From contig JADNRX010000106.1 of assembly GCA_015501595.1 (NCBI GenBank), positions 62,001 to 126,000 on the forward strand: DNA of 64,000 bases. The letters run 5' to 3'. The stretch's first letter is position 1; every line of letters begins with the position of its first letter. Source of the stretch: Hymenopellis radicata (lineage: Eukaryota; Basidiomycota; Agaricomycetes; Agaricales; Physalacriaceae). The translations under genes and the position numbers were made by a program. This document shows positions 46,830-58,339 of this stretch, in pieces. The notes beneath the pieces were generated by a model. It made no database searches. It was not told where the DNA came from and was given only the letters and a program-made list of their open reading frames with translations.

Positions 46830-48323
46830 ATGGTGAGTATACCGCGTCAGTCGCGTGGGATCCGACCAGGAACAATGAATAGACGCGACTGATTCGCATC
46901 GAGGACCGTTGGCTTGGCTCGACTTTCAGGGTGGAAAGGTACAGATGGTGAGTAAAGGCCGACGAGGGAGCCAGGGAGTGTGTGGACAGTAAGAAAGCAT
47001 TCGGAAACAAGTCACTGGTGTGGCCTTCCAGTTGAACAAGACTGACCTGAGCCAGAATGATGCAGCACCATCAGTAAAAACTGCGGGAAAGAATCGTGGG
47101 CGGGTGGCGTCCGTCAAGCGCTGAATGAACTCCCGGCGAATGTTGATGCATGATGGTGTCGTTGTCAGAGACACACTGGAGCAACATATATTCCGGGGTC
47201 TCCAGGTGGACGTGGCACATCCGGCACTGCTGCAACGCAATTGTCGCTTCGGAATGGACGCCATGTAAGTTGTGTGCGCCGAGCAAGACCCTTGTCATTG
47301 CGAACCGATGGTCCGGGATTGTCACCTGGGCCAGGGAGAGATAATGGCTGAGGCAGAATGAGATCTGATTTGAAGGCCCGTCGTCTTGTGGCTCAAGGAC
47401 ACCATGCAGGAGATAAGTATAACGATGTAGAGGCGTGGATTTTTGCACCATGTCACTGTGCAGCGTGTTGCGAGCGCTTGATTGATCTGACGATGTAGTC
47501 GCCTGCATCCCTACACAGTGTGTCGGGGAGAGGGAGTGCACGCACCGGCGCCAAAGTAGACGAATAGGATGACACCATCACGTCAAGATCGCCCATCCAG
47601 GAACTGTGGTGCGCATTGTAGAGGTCTTCGGAAACTTGGAGTGCGAGGTGTGCGAAATGAGTCGGTGGGAGGTCCAGAAGATACTGTAAATAAGAGAGAC
47701 ACAAAAGTAGACATCTGGTGCGCAACGGAAAGACGCCAAGCTAGGCGAAAAGAACTGTTTCTGAAGAACGAGCGCCGAGGCCGAGAATGCGGCGCCTCCA
47801 ACTGTTTGAGGGCGGCAAGATCGACATCAGGGCAAACGTCGGCGCCATGAATGAGATGGCAATCGACCAGAGCAGTGTAGAGTTGTACAGACGTGCGAAT
47901 CGGTATGTTGCCGCGACCGACATGGTATTCAAGGCCAAAGAGGCCGCCGTGAGCAGAGGACTGAGCGACATTGGCTTTCTTCTTATAATGATTCGCAAAG
48001 ATGTTGTGAAGCGTGGAATTCAGGATTACGCCACCGTATTTCTCCTCTCGCTTAAAGGGGATCTCGTCAGCCTGGAACGTGAAACGAGGCATAGATTTGG
48101 ACAAAGGCCCAAAGACCATGACCCCGGATTTGTCGGCGTTCGACTGGAGGAAATTTGCATGAAACCAGCCCGCGAGAACGTCGAGATGGGCTTGCAAACC
48201 AGCGCGGGATTCAGAGATAATAACCAAGTCATCAGCAAGAGAGTACAAGAAGTCCAGTGATGGTAAGTACTCAAGTCTGTCGGAGTCTGAACCAGAAATG
48301 GAAAAGGTTAGGGTTAGGTTCAA
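46830..48323 (-). pseudogene. 5'-truncated LINE-type reverse transcriptase relic
   Basis: Minus-strand frame 47583-48323 has the RT palm motif FLYSLADDLVIISESRAGLQ (LADD in place of F/YADD), then AGWFHANFLQSNADKSGVMV, REEKYGGVILNSTL and TALVDCHLIHGADVCPDVDL. Later frames carry YLEYLLDLPPTHFAHLALQ and a zinc-knuckle-like CRMCHVHLETPEYMLLQC. The fingers domain, endonuclease and ORF1 are missing, and the coding sequence crosses three frames. It is a dead non-LTR element fragment of the kind common in agaric genomes. Confidence 0.75.
48307..48319 (+). repeat. Two telomere-like repeats at the LINE relic edge
   Basis: GGTTAGGGTTAGG lies exactly where the LINE-like coding sequence begins on the minus strand. 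With just two units it may be chance. Confidence 0.4.
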
Positions 48324-48696
48324 GTTGACACTCTCCTGCTCGTCGTCGTCGACGGTGTGCTCGCCCGTTTTTTCCGCGAGTTTGGCCAGTATTAGGCGAG
48401 ATTTTCAAAGTAATATTTCTGCCCAACATCAAAGGTCTGCCGGGCGATAACCGCGTGCCAGGAGGTCTGCCCGTCCCGCTTTTTCAAAATATCTGTATAT
48501 TTAATCGTTATCGGCGGGCAGGAAACGTCACACCTCCGGATTCACGAATAGACGGGTGTTTGGTGCAAGACAGAGACGACCATACTGTTCGTGCCATGCT
48601 TTCGCTTTGTTGCCAACGCTGAGGCGCCGGTCGCCCTTGTTCTCCTCCGCGAACAGGTCCGAATTTCGCATATTTTCGCCCGGAAGCGGCGGCGCG
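48324..48696. other. Upstream region of the AT-hook gene
   Basis: 370 bp with no gene seen. It contains two similar ACCTCC/GGTCTGCC(C/G)G blocks near 48435 and 48470, possibly regulatory. The open frame of the next gene extends upstream to 48556, so an earlier start is possible. Confidence 0.35.
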
Positions 48697-50385
48697 ATGG
48701 ATAGCAGCAATCCCCAGCACTATCAGCCGCTCTCCCATGCACTGCGTCTGCCAGTCGGTGCCAATGCGACTGTCTCGCCGTCCAACACGTACATTCGCAA
48801 GCCGGCGCGCCGCGAGGAGGAGGAGGACGAGGACGCGGAGGAGGACGTGGTTGAGCAGCAGCTTAGCCGAGATCAACTTAGTCGCCCATCCAGTCCAGCT
48901 GAAAAGACGCCCAGGTTGGCCACCATTATCTGTTCATTTCGCAGCGTGTTCACCTCTTCCAGTAATCCCGACGTCCAGCAGCAGCCAATCATCCATCAAT
49001 ACGAGCCAGATCAGAAGCGACGTCCAGGTCGACCGCGGGGATCCAAAAATCGCAAACGAGAGTCCCAGCCGCCTACCAAACCTGTGGTACAGGACCAGCC
49101 TGTACCACCCCAGAACCCTGGTGTCAACGCCCAGAATAAGCAGTACTATGAATTCCAATGGCGAGTCCTCAATTTATGTGGCGAATTCTACAGAGCTGCA
49201 GAGGAACTCGTCAAGGACACCAATCCCCTGATTATCGCCCAGTGCTATGCCACGGCAGAGAGCACGGTTGACCCGCTGGTCATGCTCAAGGATGCTAAAC
49301 GCGTCTGTGATAACCTGGTAAGCCCGCGCGTGTGAGCTGCTTCAGTTATTGACCTTTTGCAGATCGCAAATCCGTCGCGTCTGATCGCGAATCCGCCTCC
49401 TCCAATGTACCCGGTCATTCCTACACTCTATCAACCCCCGGGAGGACAACCTGCAGCCTCAACATCTACCGCTCCCCCCACCGTTATCAATCAGCCTCAG
49501 TCTTTCGTCGTTTCAATGGGTGCTCCGCCTCCCACCCAATACCCAGTATATGCCACGCCATACCAGCCGCCTTATTATCCTCATTATCCTGGCTACCCTC
49601 CTCCACCCCCTGGAACGGTCTACTACCAACAACCGCCGCCCCCGCAGCCTACTGTCCAGCCTCCAACGACGCATCAACCTACTCCCACTCCCACTCCTCC
49701 TTCTTATGCACTTGTACATACTACTACCATCTCCAACGCGGCTGGAAATCAAGGTTCCTGGTCAGATGCTGAAATTGAGCGTTTAAAGAGTCTGGTAGAT
49801 GAAAGTAAAGCCAATAATCCCACTGGAGACTTGAATTGGGATTGGGTCGTAACTCAGTTTGGCAACGATCGCACACGGTACGCGCCTGTCGTTAAAACCG
49901 TAAAGTATACTCATGCGAACCTTCTCAGACACCAAATATTAATAAAAGCCACTTCCCTCGGCTTGAAAGAAAGTTCAACGCGTCAGGTCCCTTCACGCGG
50001 CACGAAACGACGTAGGGACGGAGACGGGAGTGCCACTCCTCCTCCTGCCCCTCCATCCACATCTCCTTCCGGTGCCAACACGAATACCACGCCCACGGAA
50101 AGTCAGGGCCCCGCGACGCCTGCTGCGTCTCCCACGATGCACAAGCCACCCCACTCGGCGAGCGCGCCAAAGTCGACGCCAACACCCAACTTACCGTGGC
50201 CTATGCCCACTGTGGCGGTGAACACCACATCGCCGGTCATGACGCCCTCCTCGGTCGACCGCTCTAGCAGCTACTATCGGCCTCGACCTAGTGAGTCGTC
50301 TAAGCCGATCATGGGACCGAGTCATGGGCATATCCAGCACCAGTTCATGTACCATCCCAACTCGAACGGCGGGCCCGGAAAGTGA
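48697..50385 (+). CDS. AT-hook / SANT-like putative chromatin regulator
   Basis: Start chosen at 48697 (MDSSNPQHYQPLSHALRLPV). An acidic stretch (REEEEDEDAEED) precedes an AT-hook, QKRRPGRPRGSKNRKRES, with the GRP core that binds the minor groove of AT DNA. A helical block follows (YYEFQWRVLNLCGEFYRAAE), then a Pro/Tyr/Gln-rich region (PYYPHYPGYPPPPPGTVYYQ). The SANT/Myb-like helix set GSWSDAEIERLKSLVDESKA and LNWDWVVTQFGNDRTR is spliced to HQILIKATSLGL. A basic patch RGTKRRRDG may be a nuclear signal. Introns at about 49320-49363 and 49878-49930 are canonical. A nuclear DNA-binding role is a sound inference; targets are unknown. Confidence 0.75.
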
Positions 50386-51730
50386 TCCTGGCTGATTACC
50401 TCTCACGATTTCTTTTTGGTTCCCGTTTTGCCACGTTATTTTGACGTGCTCTTGGACTCTTTGCTCTGTCATGCTTGTTTTGCTAGGTATTGAACTGTAC
50501 TAATAATCCCCCTCGCATTATCTTTGTTTAATGTTATGCTGCGTTCCGCTTTGACGCGGGTTACTGTTTAGCGCAAGTTTAGCGTTCGCGACTCGTCTTT
50601 CGCACACGCTGTCATCCAAGCCTCGATAGGGCGGTTTTGCTTCCATCGGGTCACGTTTGTGCGCCCTGTTTTCAGGTAAGTTCCTTGCACAGGAGCCTCA
50701 CTTGATACTTGCTTGACGTTGTTGAAATATAGTTCAGTGTCAGCCAGTGTGTGTCAATCTATTAGCACTCGTCTCCTGTCCCTCTGTCGGCGCATAACCG
50801 ACATCCTGCTCGTTTGATGATCCCACCAGTGCCATCGCGTATGCCTTCCTCGGTCGATTTATCGACCGCGATCTACAGAATCACGTAACCACTCATCAAC
50901 ATTCATGTAACTGTACCATTCCTGTTCAAACGGCGCGTCGGTCACTTTTTTGCGTTATGTTGATGTCCTCTTGGATCGTTTCAATTAGCCTGAAAAAGCC
51001 AGGCTTGTGGAGGATCATTGTTCCTTATGTTTTTGATCTTAGATCAACCTTTCCCAGCTGTCTTCAGTCCAGCGAAGACACGACGACCACCGACGGTTTT
51101 GCCTCCATCCGTATTGCCGTGTTTCTTGCATCCCTGCTTCCAGGTAAGGACTTGGTACTCGCTTGACATTGTTGAAACACAGTCACATTCTTCGCTGTCC
51201 CTTGTTCCTACCTTGCACCTTGGCTTTTGGCTTGAGAATCGATGATGAAGTACTGTGATAGAGACCCTGTGGGTAAAGGTGGGTAAGTGCTCTCGCGTGT
51301 TTCGGCCAATCATTCGACGAGCATTCGACCGAGACTCAGTTATGACAAATTTCTGATGCAACAGTTTGGCGCCATCATTGACACCACTCGGACCGATAAT
51401 GAACGCCACATCACCCGCGTTTCTGCGCCCGTGTACATCCAAAGTCTTGCGGGCGGTCTCCCCTTTCATTGGATGGCAGTTCGGGCGCGCGCGCGGGACA
51501 TCGTACTGCAGGAGCATCGTCGTCGTTGGATCAACCGAGACGAAGACGAAACACATTGAGATTCGACCCTGCGCGTCAGCAGATAGTCCCACCTCGGGCG
51601 GCAAGATGGAATCAGTACTTAAAGTGTGGACCCTCTGTAAAGGAACGAGGTCACATCTTCTCTTCTCTTCTCTCTGATATCAATTCACTCCAACTAAAGC
51701 CGCCGGGCTACAGCTTGCATTCTAACCGTC
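50386..51730. other. Intergenic interval with an imperfect internal duplication
   Basis: 1.3 kb without a recognisable gene. Segments at about 50640-50735 and 51095-51185 share GGTTTTGC(T/C)TCCATC, TTTTCAGGTAAG / CTTCCAGGTAAG and (A/G)CTTGAC(G/A)TTGTTGAAA in the same order. They look like an old duplication of the 3' flank of the AT-hook gene. Confidence 0.45.
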
Positions 51731-52728
51731 ATGTCGAGCAATACCACTCCGCCTCGAGAACTTCAGTGAGGACTTCTGTTGCATGATTCAATGGTAGATC
51801 GTTAACCGATTTCCAGCCAGCGGCGCTCTCTCACCCGACCAAAGTTCCTCCGCCGCATATCCGACAAATTCACCCAATCCTCGTCTTCTCCTGATACCTC
51901 CGGTGCTGCACGTCGCGAGGCAGCATTAAGGGAAAGAGGACTCGTTCCGCCATCCAGAGGCTCGACCTGGCCAGCTCCCATTGCCAAGCCTCCCTCCGAA
52001 CCCGCGTATTTCGCAGATCGGCCGCATTATGACGCGAGCGCAGCGAAACGGCGTCGGGAGGACGCCCTCCGCGAGCGAGGACTATTGCCGCCGGCACCTG
52101 TCCCATCAACATCCTCCGCGCCCGTCTCTCGATCATCATCATCCAAGCGCGACGCAGAGCTGCGCGAGAAGGGCCTGCTTCCGCCGTCTATCCACAGGCG
52201 CCTCGAGGAGCAGCACGAGAAGCACGGCGGGGAGTGGGACGCGACGACGCTGGTGGATGAAATTCGGATGGAGCGGAGTCTGGGGACGCGCCAGACGGCC
52301 GCGGAGCGTATCAAGGCTGAGTGGGAGACGCGTCGATCCAGCTCCGAGTTGCTGCGTCCTCCGCGACGGCAGGCGCCCTTGGAGGTTGAGGCTATTGTTC
52401 ATGAAAGTGCAGCCCCCATCCCACATCATCGGCCGCGTCCGTTGAACACACCCGTGGATGGCCTCGGCGCCTTCACGTTCCCCGTTGTCGCGTCCGCGAG
52501 CCTTCCGGGCCGAGCAGGCGTCCGACGACGAAAGATCTGCCGCTCCTCGACACCAATCCGTTCCCGGCTCTGACGCGCAGTCTATCGTCTCCGTCGCTCT
52601 CAGGCGAAACTCTTCGGCCGCGGCAGCCTCTCGAGTTGAAAGTGCACAATCCGAATACGATGGCGGCGGAGATGGAGAAGATACATGATAAGGAGAGTAG
52701 GAGGATGACGATGTTGGCTTTTATGTGA
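51731..52728 (+). CDS. Uncharacterised protein with three RERGLxPP repeats
   Basis: Exon 1 is MSSNTTPPRELH. After a short intron the frame reads RRSLTRPKFLRRISDKFTQS. Three copies of a 15-residue repeat follow: RREAALRERGLVPPS, RREDALRERGLLPPA, KRDAELREKGLLPPS, spaced by Ser/Pro-rich linkers. A helical segment (RLEEQHEKHGGEWDATTLVD, RQTAAERIKAEWETRRSS) follows. Near 52480-52483 (CCCC run) the coding frame moves by one, and the convincing continuation is RRPTTKDLPLLDTNPFPALT then MAAEMEKIHDKESRRMTMLA, ending at 52728. No family was recognised. Either one base is missing or a short intron lies there. Confidence 0.6.
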
Positions 52729-53305
52729 TGTTCAAGTTGGTGGATCGATAATCCTTTGTAACATTTCATGAGTTCCACACTGAGTGTCGTAATTTAACTG
52801 CTTACTGCATCTATCGCCGATCTTCCCCATGTCACTGCAACTGATGTTACTTGATGCGTGTCAAAGGCTCTAGATCCAACTTGAGGATTGTGAGCATCAC
52901 GAGCAATTTTTTCTCTATCTCGAGCACAAGACTGAGAACTCTATCGTGGCCGGATGACCTCGACCATTATCCGGGCGTTCCATGAACGAGGAGGTATGTA
53001 ATGGGGTCCGCACAATTACGAGTTCAAATCGAAAGGAGGATCAGCTGTGCGCAGATAATGAGCTCTATCTGGAGGATGATGAGATTCAGAACAGACGACG
53101 TGCCTTCGAAGGGTGAAGAGCAAAGGTCTCACGCTCAGAACGCGTGTAAGTATTCGCGTTACCACAGATGGAGTCTGCGCGTATTCGGACGTCAAGGATT
53201 CTCCGAGATTATGCCGGCGCACGGACCATGTGGGGTGCAGTGGGGTAATAGAAATTTAAAGGAAGAACTTTTACCTCTTAGTATTACGCGACGACGACGA
53301 CAACG
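52729..53305. other. Intergenic interval
   Basis: About 580 bp with the SYM1 promoter. No gene, RNA or repeat recognised. Confidence 0.4.
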
Positions 53306-54033
53306 ATGGCCTCCATGTTCCGCGCATACAAGTACGTCTCCGCGCCCCGTGCGCGCCCGGCTCACGACCACCCAGTGCGCTCCTTATCCGCCGCCCCTTC
53401 GCCTCCCAATGCGCGACAGCGGCAGTCCTGTTCGGCGCAGGCGATGTAATCGCACAGCAGGTCATCGAGGGCAAGGGCAAGAACCACGACGTACGTGTCC
53501 CTCTGCCGTATACTGCGGCTCGGACTGACACGATGACAGTCCATGCGCACTCTGCGGCTTAGTTTCTACGGCGGAGCGATGTTTGGGCCTGCGATAACCG
53601 CGTGGTACATCTTCCTCGGCCGCCTCACGTTCAAGTCGCCTACTCGCGGCGTGATCTACCGTGTCTGGCTCGACCAGTTCGTTATCACGCCTGTCATTGT
53701 CGGCGCCTTCTTCGCGAGCATGGCCACGCTTGAAGGCAAGCCCTTTGAAGCCAAGGCTAGGATCCAGGAGAAATACTCCCCGACGCTGATTCGCAACTGG
53801 GGCGTCTTTATCCCCACACAGCTCATCAACTTTTGGATCGTGCCGCCACAGTGGCGATTCGGCGTTGTCGGTGTTGTCAGTTTGTTCTGGAGTATGTTCT
53901 CGCTACACATATCTTCGTCTGCTAACACCTCCCTCAAGACACGTACCTCAGCGCTGTCAATGCAAGCGACAGTAGTGTCGAGAAGGTCGACGAGGTTATC
54001 GAGAAAGAGGTCAAAGAGATTGTTCATGCTTAG
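53306..54033 (+). CDS. SYM1: Mitochondrial inner-membrane protein Sym1 (Mpv17/PMP22 family)
   Basis: Four exons. Exon 1 is MASMFRAYN, then ALLIRRPFASQCATAAVLFG and AGDVIAQQVIEGKGKNHD (the GAGDxxAQQ family motif), then MRTLRLSFYGGAMFGPAITA, WYIFLGRLTFKSP, YRVWLDQFVITPVIVGAFFA, IRNWGVFIPTQLINFWIVPP and QWRFGVVGVVSLFWNTYLSA (the W..WPxxQ...F..VP...R family signature). It ends EKEVKEIVHA at 54033. Four predicted membrane helices and a length of about 200 residues are normal. Yeast Sym1 is needed under heat or ethanol stress; human MPV17 maintains mitochondrial DNA. Introns are short GT-AG. Confidence 0.92.
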
Positions 54034-54394
54034 AACATACCACCAACATAGATTTTTGCTTTTCACGACATCCCTCCGCGGATCCAATCCGTACTTGTAA
54101 ACGTCTACTGGCAACGCCTGTCCCTAGTTTGCTCGGCTTCCGGATAATCTCGGAGGACATCTGCTTCGGACATACGCAGGCTCCGTCTGTAGTGGCGCAT
54201 ATCGTCAGCATGAGGTTGGATAAGCGAATACACGCGTCCGTAGCGTGAAACTTTACTCCTCACCCTTCGAAGCTGTAAAGGCACTCGCAGTTCGGAAAAC
54301 AGTAGCACCGGCGTTCTCGGGATTTCACCGATCCAAGACGAGTCAGGCATGTCTATCCTTTCTTTGCACTATTCTCTCTCTTGTTGCCTCCCCA
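54034..54394. other. Intergenic interval
   Basis: About 360 bp. No feature recognised. Confidence 0.4.
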
Positions 54395-55350
54395 ATGATC
54401 TCACCTCTACAACCCACACTACATCGCGCTGCCCCGTTCGATATAGATACAAGTCCTTATAATTTTGGCAATATTCTTTCATTCTCCCTGCCTTGTCCAT
54501 TTGTGGAACTCATTCCCGGCGTGGAGGCTACACCGTCGGTCGCTTCATCGCCCGTGCCAGCCAGCAGCAGCCCGAACGAGCAGTTGTCTGGTGACGGGGA
54601 TCGGGTTAGCGGTCGGTAAATCTGGAGAGGAATTCAAGATAATTGGCTATATGATGGGGACAATGAACGGCGGTACTCTCCTGAACAAGATTGTCGCCAA
54701 GTCACCCACATGCTCTCTCCTGACATTGTCGGGTCTCGTTACGATACCTAGCCAGGACCTCTTTATCCCCCTCCACGATCCCTCTACTTCAGGCTTACAA
54801 CCGCCCGCAAGCGACTCGGGCCCTGCCTTCTTTCCTGACCCACCGCTAGCGCCTGCTTATATCCCGCCGTCCCGTCCTGCCTCAATCTCTCCAAAACGAC
54901 GGTCATCTTATCAAGGAAACACAATGTATGTTCTTTGCCATCATGTTAGCCTTCTTTGTTAATCAGTCTACGCCTAGATTACGCAAATGCTCGATGGCGA
55001 TGGCGAGCCCGTCCAAGTCCTATCTCTGCTTTAACCAAATTCAAAAGTACATCAATCACCGAGGACGAGGCGGTGGAAAGGGGCAAGTTAGCCCTGCCAC
55101 CGTGGCGGGAAGCACTGGATCCGACTCCGACTTTGACTTTGACTGGGATGATCATGATATGAACGAAGAGGAGATGTATTCGTACATCGCATCATTAGCG
55201 CAGCTGACCTCCTCTCGCCCCAATCTCTACACTATTGCGCTCGAGGTCTTGAACAAGGAGCGGGCTCAGAAAGCGCAGGCTGACTTGGATGCGCGCGCCG
55301 AGAGAGTGACTGAATGGCTAAGCCATTCGGCGCAGGAGAATGATGACTAG
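54395..55350 (+). CDS. Uncharacterised Pro/Ser-rich protein (provisional exon structure)
   Basis: Coding-like stretches in order: MISPLQPTLHRAAPFDIDTS, FSLPCPFVELIPGVEATPSV, then (next frame) SGEEFKIIGYMMGTMNGGTL, PSTSGLQPPASDSGPAFFPD, YIPPSRPASISPKRRSSYQG. After a probable intron at 54925-54977 come SDFDFDWDDHDMNEEEMYSY, IASLAQLTSSRPNLYTIALE and a helical end VLNKERAQKAQADLDARAER. The acidic Phe/Asp patch followed by a long helix is distinctive, but no family comes to mind. The frame change near 54600 is assumed to be an intron. Confidence 0.45.
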
Positions 55351-56071
55351 GCGAATGTGTAAGAATAAGATATGTCTTTTTTTTCTACGTCTTGCTCAAG
55401 AACTAGACTCGTTTCAATGTTGAATTAGAAACTGTTAAGACTCGAGCATGCTTCGGCCACAATGCATTGAGTTGTATAGAAGGCCTCTCAGAGGCCTTGT
55501 CGCCTGTCTGTACGCTGCTAATCCCGAATATGTCAGGTGCAAGTACAACTTGGGCATGCTTCGTGAGATTGAGAACTTGGTGGCTGAGGCTGTCGAGGTC
55601 AACGTGCGTTTCATGAACCCAATCACGTACGTACTTGCAAAGCTGCCTCCTTTATTCAACTGGCATGTTGTTCACCTAGATCACAGTGGCGATTGCGCAT
55701 TCATGATCAGACGAGTCTTGACGCTTTGAAGATTCTTATCGCTGCGAAGTGACGCGTACATGTCAACGATACTAAGTACTTATGAGTCAAGGACGAATAG
55801 AATATCGGACGCCTACGGAAACGAGTGAAGTACTTCTCAGGACGGAGATTACCAATCATCAAGGCCTTCGGCAACGGAGTAGTACTAGTAGCATTTGCCG
55901 ACTAACCGGATCCAGAGGGTGATTTCTTTAGAACACCTCCATTTTCAAGAAGTTCGCCGCTCATCCGTGTGCCGCGAGCTGACGCGTCAAGTCCCAGGGG
56001 ATTGAATATGGGGGTACTTAAAGGTGGAGTCTGGGATTGTGTTGCAGCCCATCACGCACTCTTCTGAACCC
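55351..56071. other. Interval with a possible gene fragment
   Basis: An open frame 55448-55729 ([40 protein letters not shown]) lacks domain support and a clear start context. It could be a gene remnant. The remainder holds the promoter of the next gene. Confidence 0.3.
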
Positions 56072-57364
56072 ATGTCTTCTCCTCAGCAAAACGCCCTCAT
56101 CGTCCCTTCCCTTCGAGCACCCTTTGAGCTTGCTCAGCGCGCTGTGCCCTCTCCTGGTCCGGGCGACGTTCTCATCAAGATTATGGCTGTTGCTCTCAAT
56201 CCCATGGACTGGTTGAAAGCCGAACACGATTTCCTAATCGATGAGTATCCTCAGGTCCTCGGGCATGATATTGCTGGCGTGATTGAACAACTCGGCGAAG
56301 GCATAGAAGGCTTTAAGAAAGGTGACAGAGTGTAAGTCCTGTTTTTTTCCCACATAATTGCTGTAACAAGTTACTAACAACTCTTATGCGAAGGATAGAT
56401 TCACTCAATCCCTAAATGGCGGGTTCCAGCAATACACCGTACTTCCCGCAGCGGCTCTGATGCATGTGCGTGATGTTATACGACGTATCGTACCGGAGAC
56501 TAATATAGCCATAGATTCCTACCAGCCTGTCTTTTGATGCAGCGGCCACCTTCCCTATCACGTTTCCAACAGCCTGTGTTGGCCTATTCGCTCCTGCTCC
56601 TATAGGTGCTGGTCTCAACCCGACATTCTCGTGGGACAAGCCGCACCAAGGTGAATCTGCGCTTGTCTTGGGAGGGAGCACGTCGACGGGTCAATTCGGT
56701 GAGCTCTTCCCGCCCTGTTCGTCAAATGACTCTGATCTGGTTTCAGCTATCCAATTGTTCAAGTTTCTCGGATATACACAAATTCTTGTATATGCGTCGA
56801 AGAAGCACTTTGACTTCCTACGACAACTCGGAGCAACTGTGTGTATAGATCGAGCAGTTGTATCGACAGATGCACTCCCGACTTCCGAGGCTATCACGTC
56901 CGTCAGCCCACCTCTGAAGGTTGTGTACGACGCTGTCGGCAACCTAAACACTGCCTATGATTGTGTCGCGGATGGTGGTCAGGCAATCACTGTTCTTCCA
57001 ATGGCTCCATTGAACCGCGAGGGCAAGACAGTAGAAGTGACTCGCGTTCAGGGCTATTACGTTGGACCAGACGTGATGAACTTCAAACCGACTGGCAATG
57101 TGAAGGGATATCATGCGCTACCGGAGCACACGACGTTTGGAAAGCTGATTATGAAGAATCTTCCGGAGATGATAGAGAAGGGAGTTGTTACTGTATGTGT
57201 TTGAACTCTTTGTCGGCGTCTATGGAACTCACCGATAGAGTTTTTAGCCCAACAGGCTCGAAGTACTATCAGGCGGGCTCTCCGGTATTCTGACGGGTTT
57301 GGAGAGGTTGAAACATGGAGAAGTTAGTGGTGTCAAGTTGGTGGCGCACCCGCAGGACAATTAA
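56072..57364 (+). CDS. Zinc-independent MDR oxidoreductase (enoyl-reductase/quinone-reductase-like)
   Basis: Starts MSSPQQNALIVPSLRAPFEL. The GroES-like domain shows PGPGDVLIKIMAVALNPMDW and YPQVLGHDIAGVIEQLGEGI, EGFKKGDRV. After introns come NGGFQQYTVLPAAALMH, IPTSLSFDAAATFPITFPTA, and the nucleotide-binding loop ESALVLGGSTSTGQF, AIQLFKFLGYTQILVYASKK. The later part is LRQLGATVCIDRAVV and VVYDAVGNLNTAYDCVADGG, with the end LERLKHGEVSGVKLVAHPQD. The catalytic-zinc Cys and the structural four-Cys lobe are absent, typical of trans-enoyl-reductase-like MDR proteins. Uses NADPH; substrate unknown. Confidence 0.87.
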
Positions 57365-58339
57365 TCGCCTAGGACATCATGTAAATTGAAATTGTTTCCC
57401 CGGAGTCCTTTGTACTGTCGGTATATGTATCCTACCTAGTTTGCTCTGATTGTCCCGGATTCGATGGAAGTAAGTTTTCAGCAACATTTCGTTCAGCCGC
57501 TGACACTCAGAATTCCGACTGCATACAGCCGGGCTTGTGAATTACATTCCTTTACAGGCTTCTCGTTGGCTTCTCGAACAACACGTCTTTCTAACAGTAA
57601 CTTGAATAAATAGCTCGGAAAGTTGCCAAGATCAGTTTCAGGCCACTACGCCTATTTTCAGCCTAGACGACTCTCATAGATCTGCGCAGCTACTACCGGT
57701 CCGGGAAGCCGCGACCCTCATCTCGACTACTACCTACCTGCGCTCACCGGAAGTCAGCGGATTTGCAAGGAGCTGAAATCTGTGTTCCTTCTGAAACGGT
57801 TTCCCCATAAATTCGGATTGAAGACTAGGCTTGCTTTGAGCTATAGTCGCGGGCAAATTGACATGCTGTCAAGTAAGTAACACCACTTGAAGACCGTTAG
57901 CTTGACTGTTGCTGCGGCCATGCTTCGTATTCGCGCTCCTGCTTTGACGACCTCCATCCCAATCTAAAGCTGACTTTAAGATGAGATGTATCTACCTAGT
58001 TTCATTGCACATTACAATTCTGCTCGCGTTTGATGTCGAGGTCACGATGTTGCTCTGGAGTCTGCCAAATCGCTATGGTACAACCGCCCGCACCGTGCTG
58101 TTGAGTACCACCCTTGGTGGTAACTGCAGCGATCTTGCGTTGGACGAAACTGATTGTCGTCTTGTTATGACCGACATAGTCTACCATCAGTGCCTACAAG
58201 GATTTTCATCGTCGTTGTTCGGATCAGTAAGCGACTGACATCAGCAACTCGTCTGGCTGCTGATCCTACATATAAAGCACTCGAATTGCGGAAACTGGGA
58301 TTGTAAGGTCTACCGCAGGCGGTGGTTACTCTGTCTGAC
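57365..58339. other. Intergenic interval
   Basis: About 975 bp, including the MDR terminator region and the promoter of the DPBB gene (TATAAA-like at about 58271). No gene or repeat seen. Confidence 0.4.
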
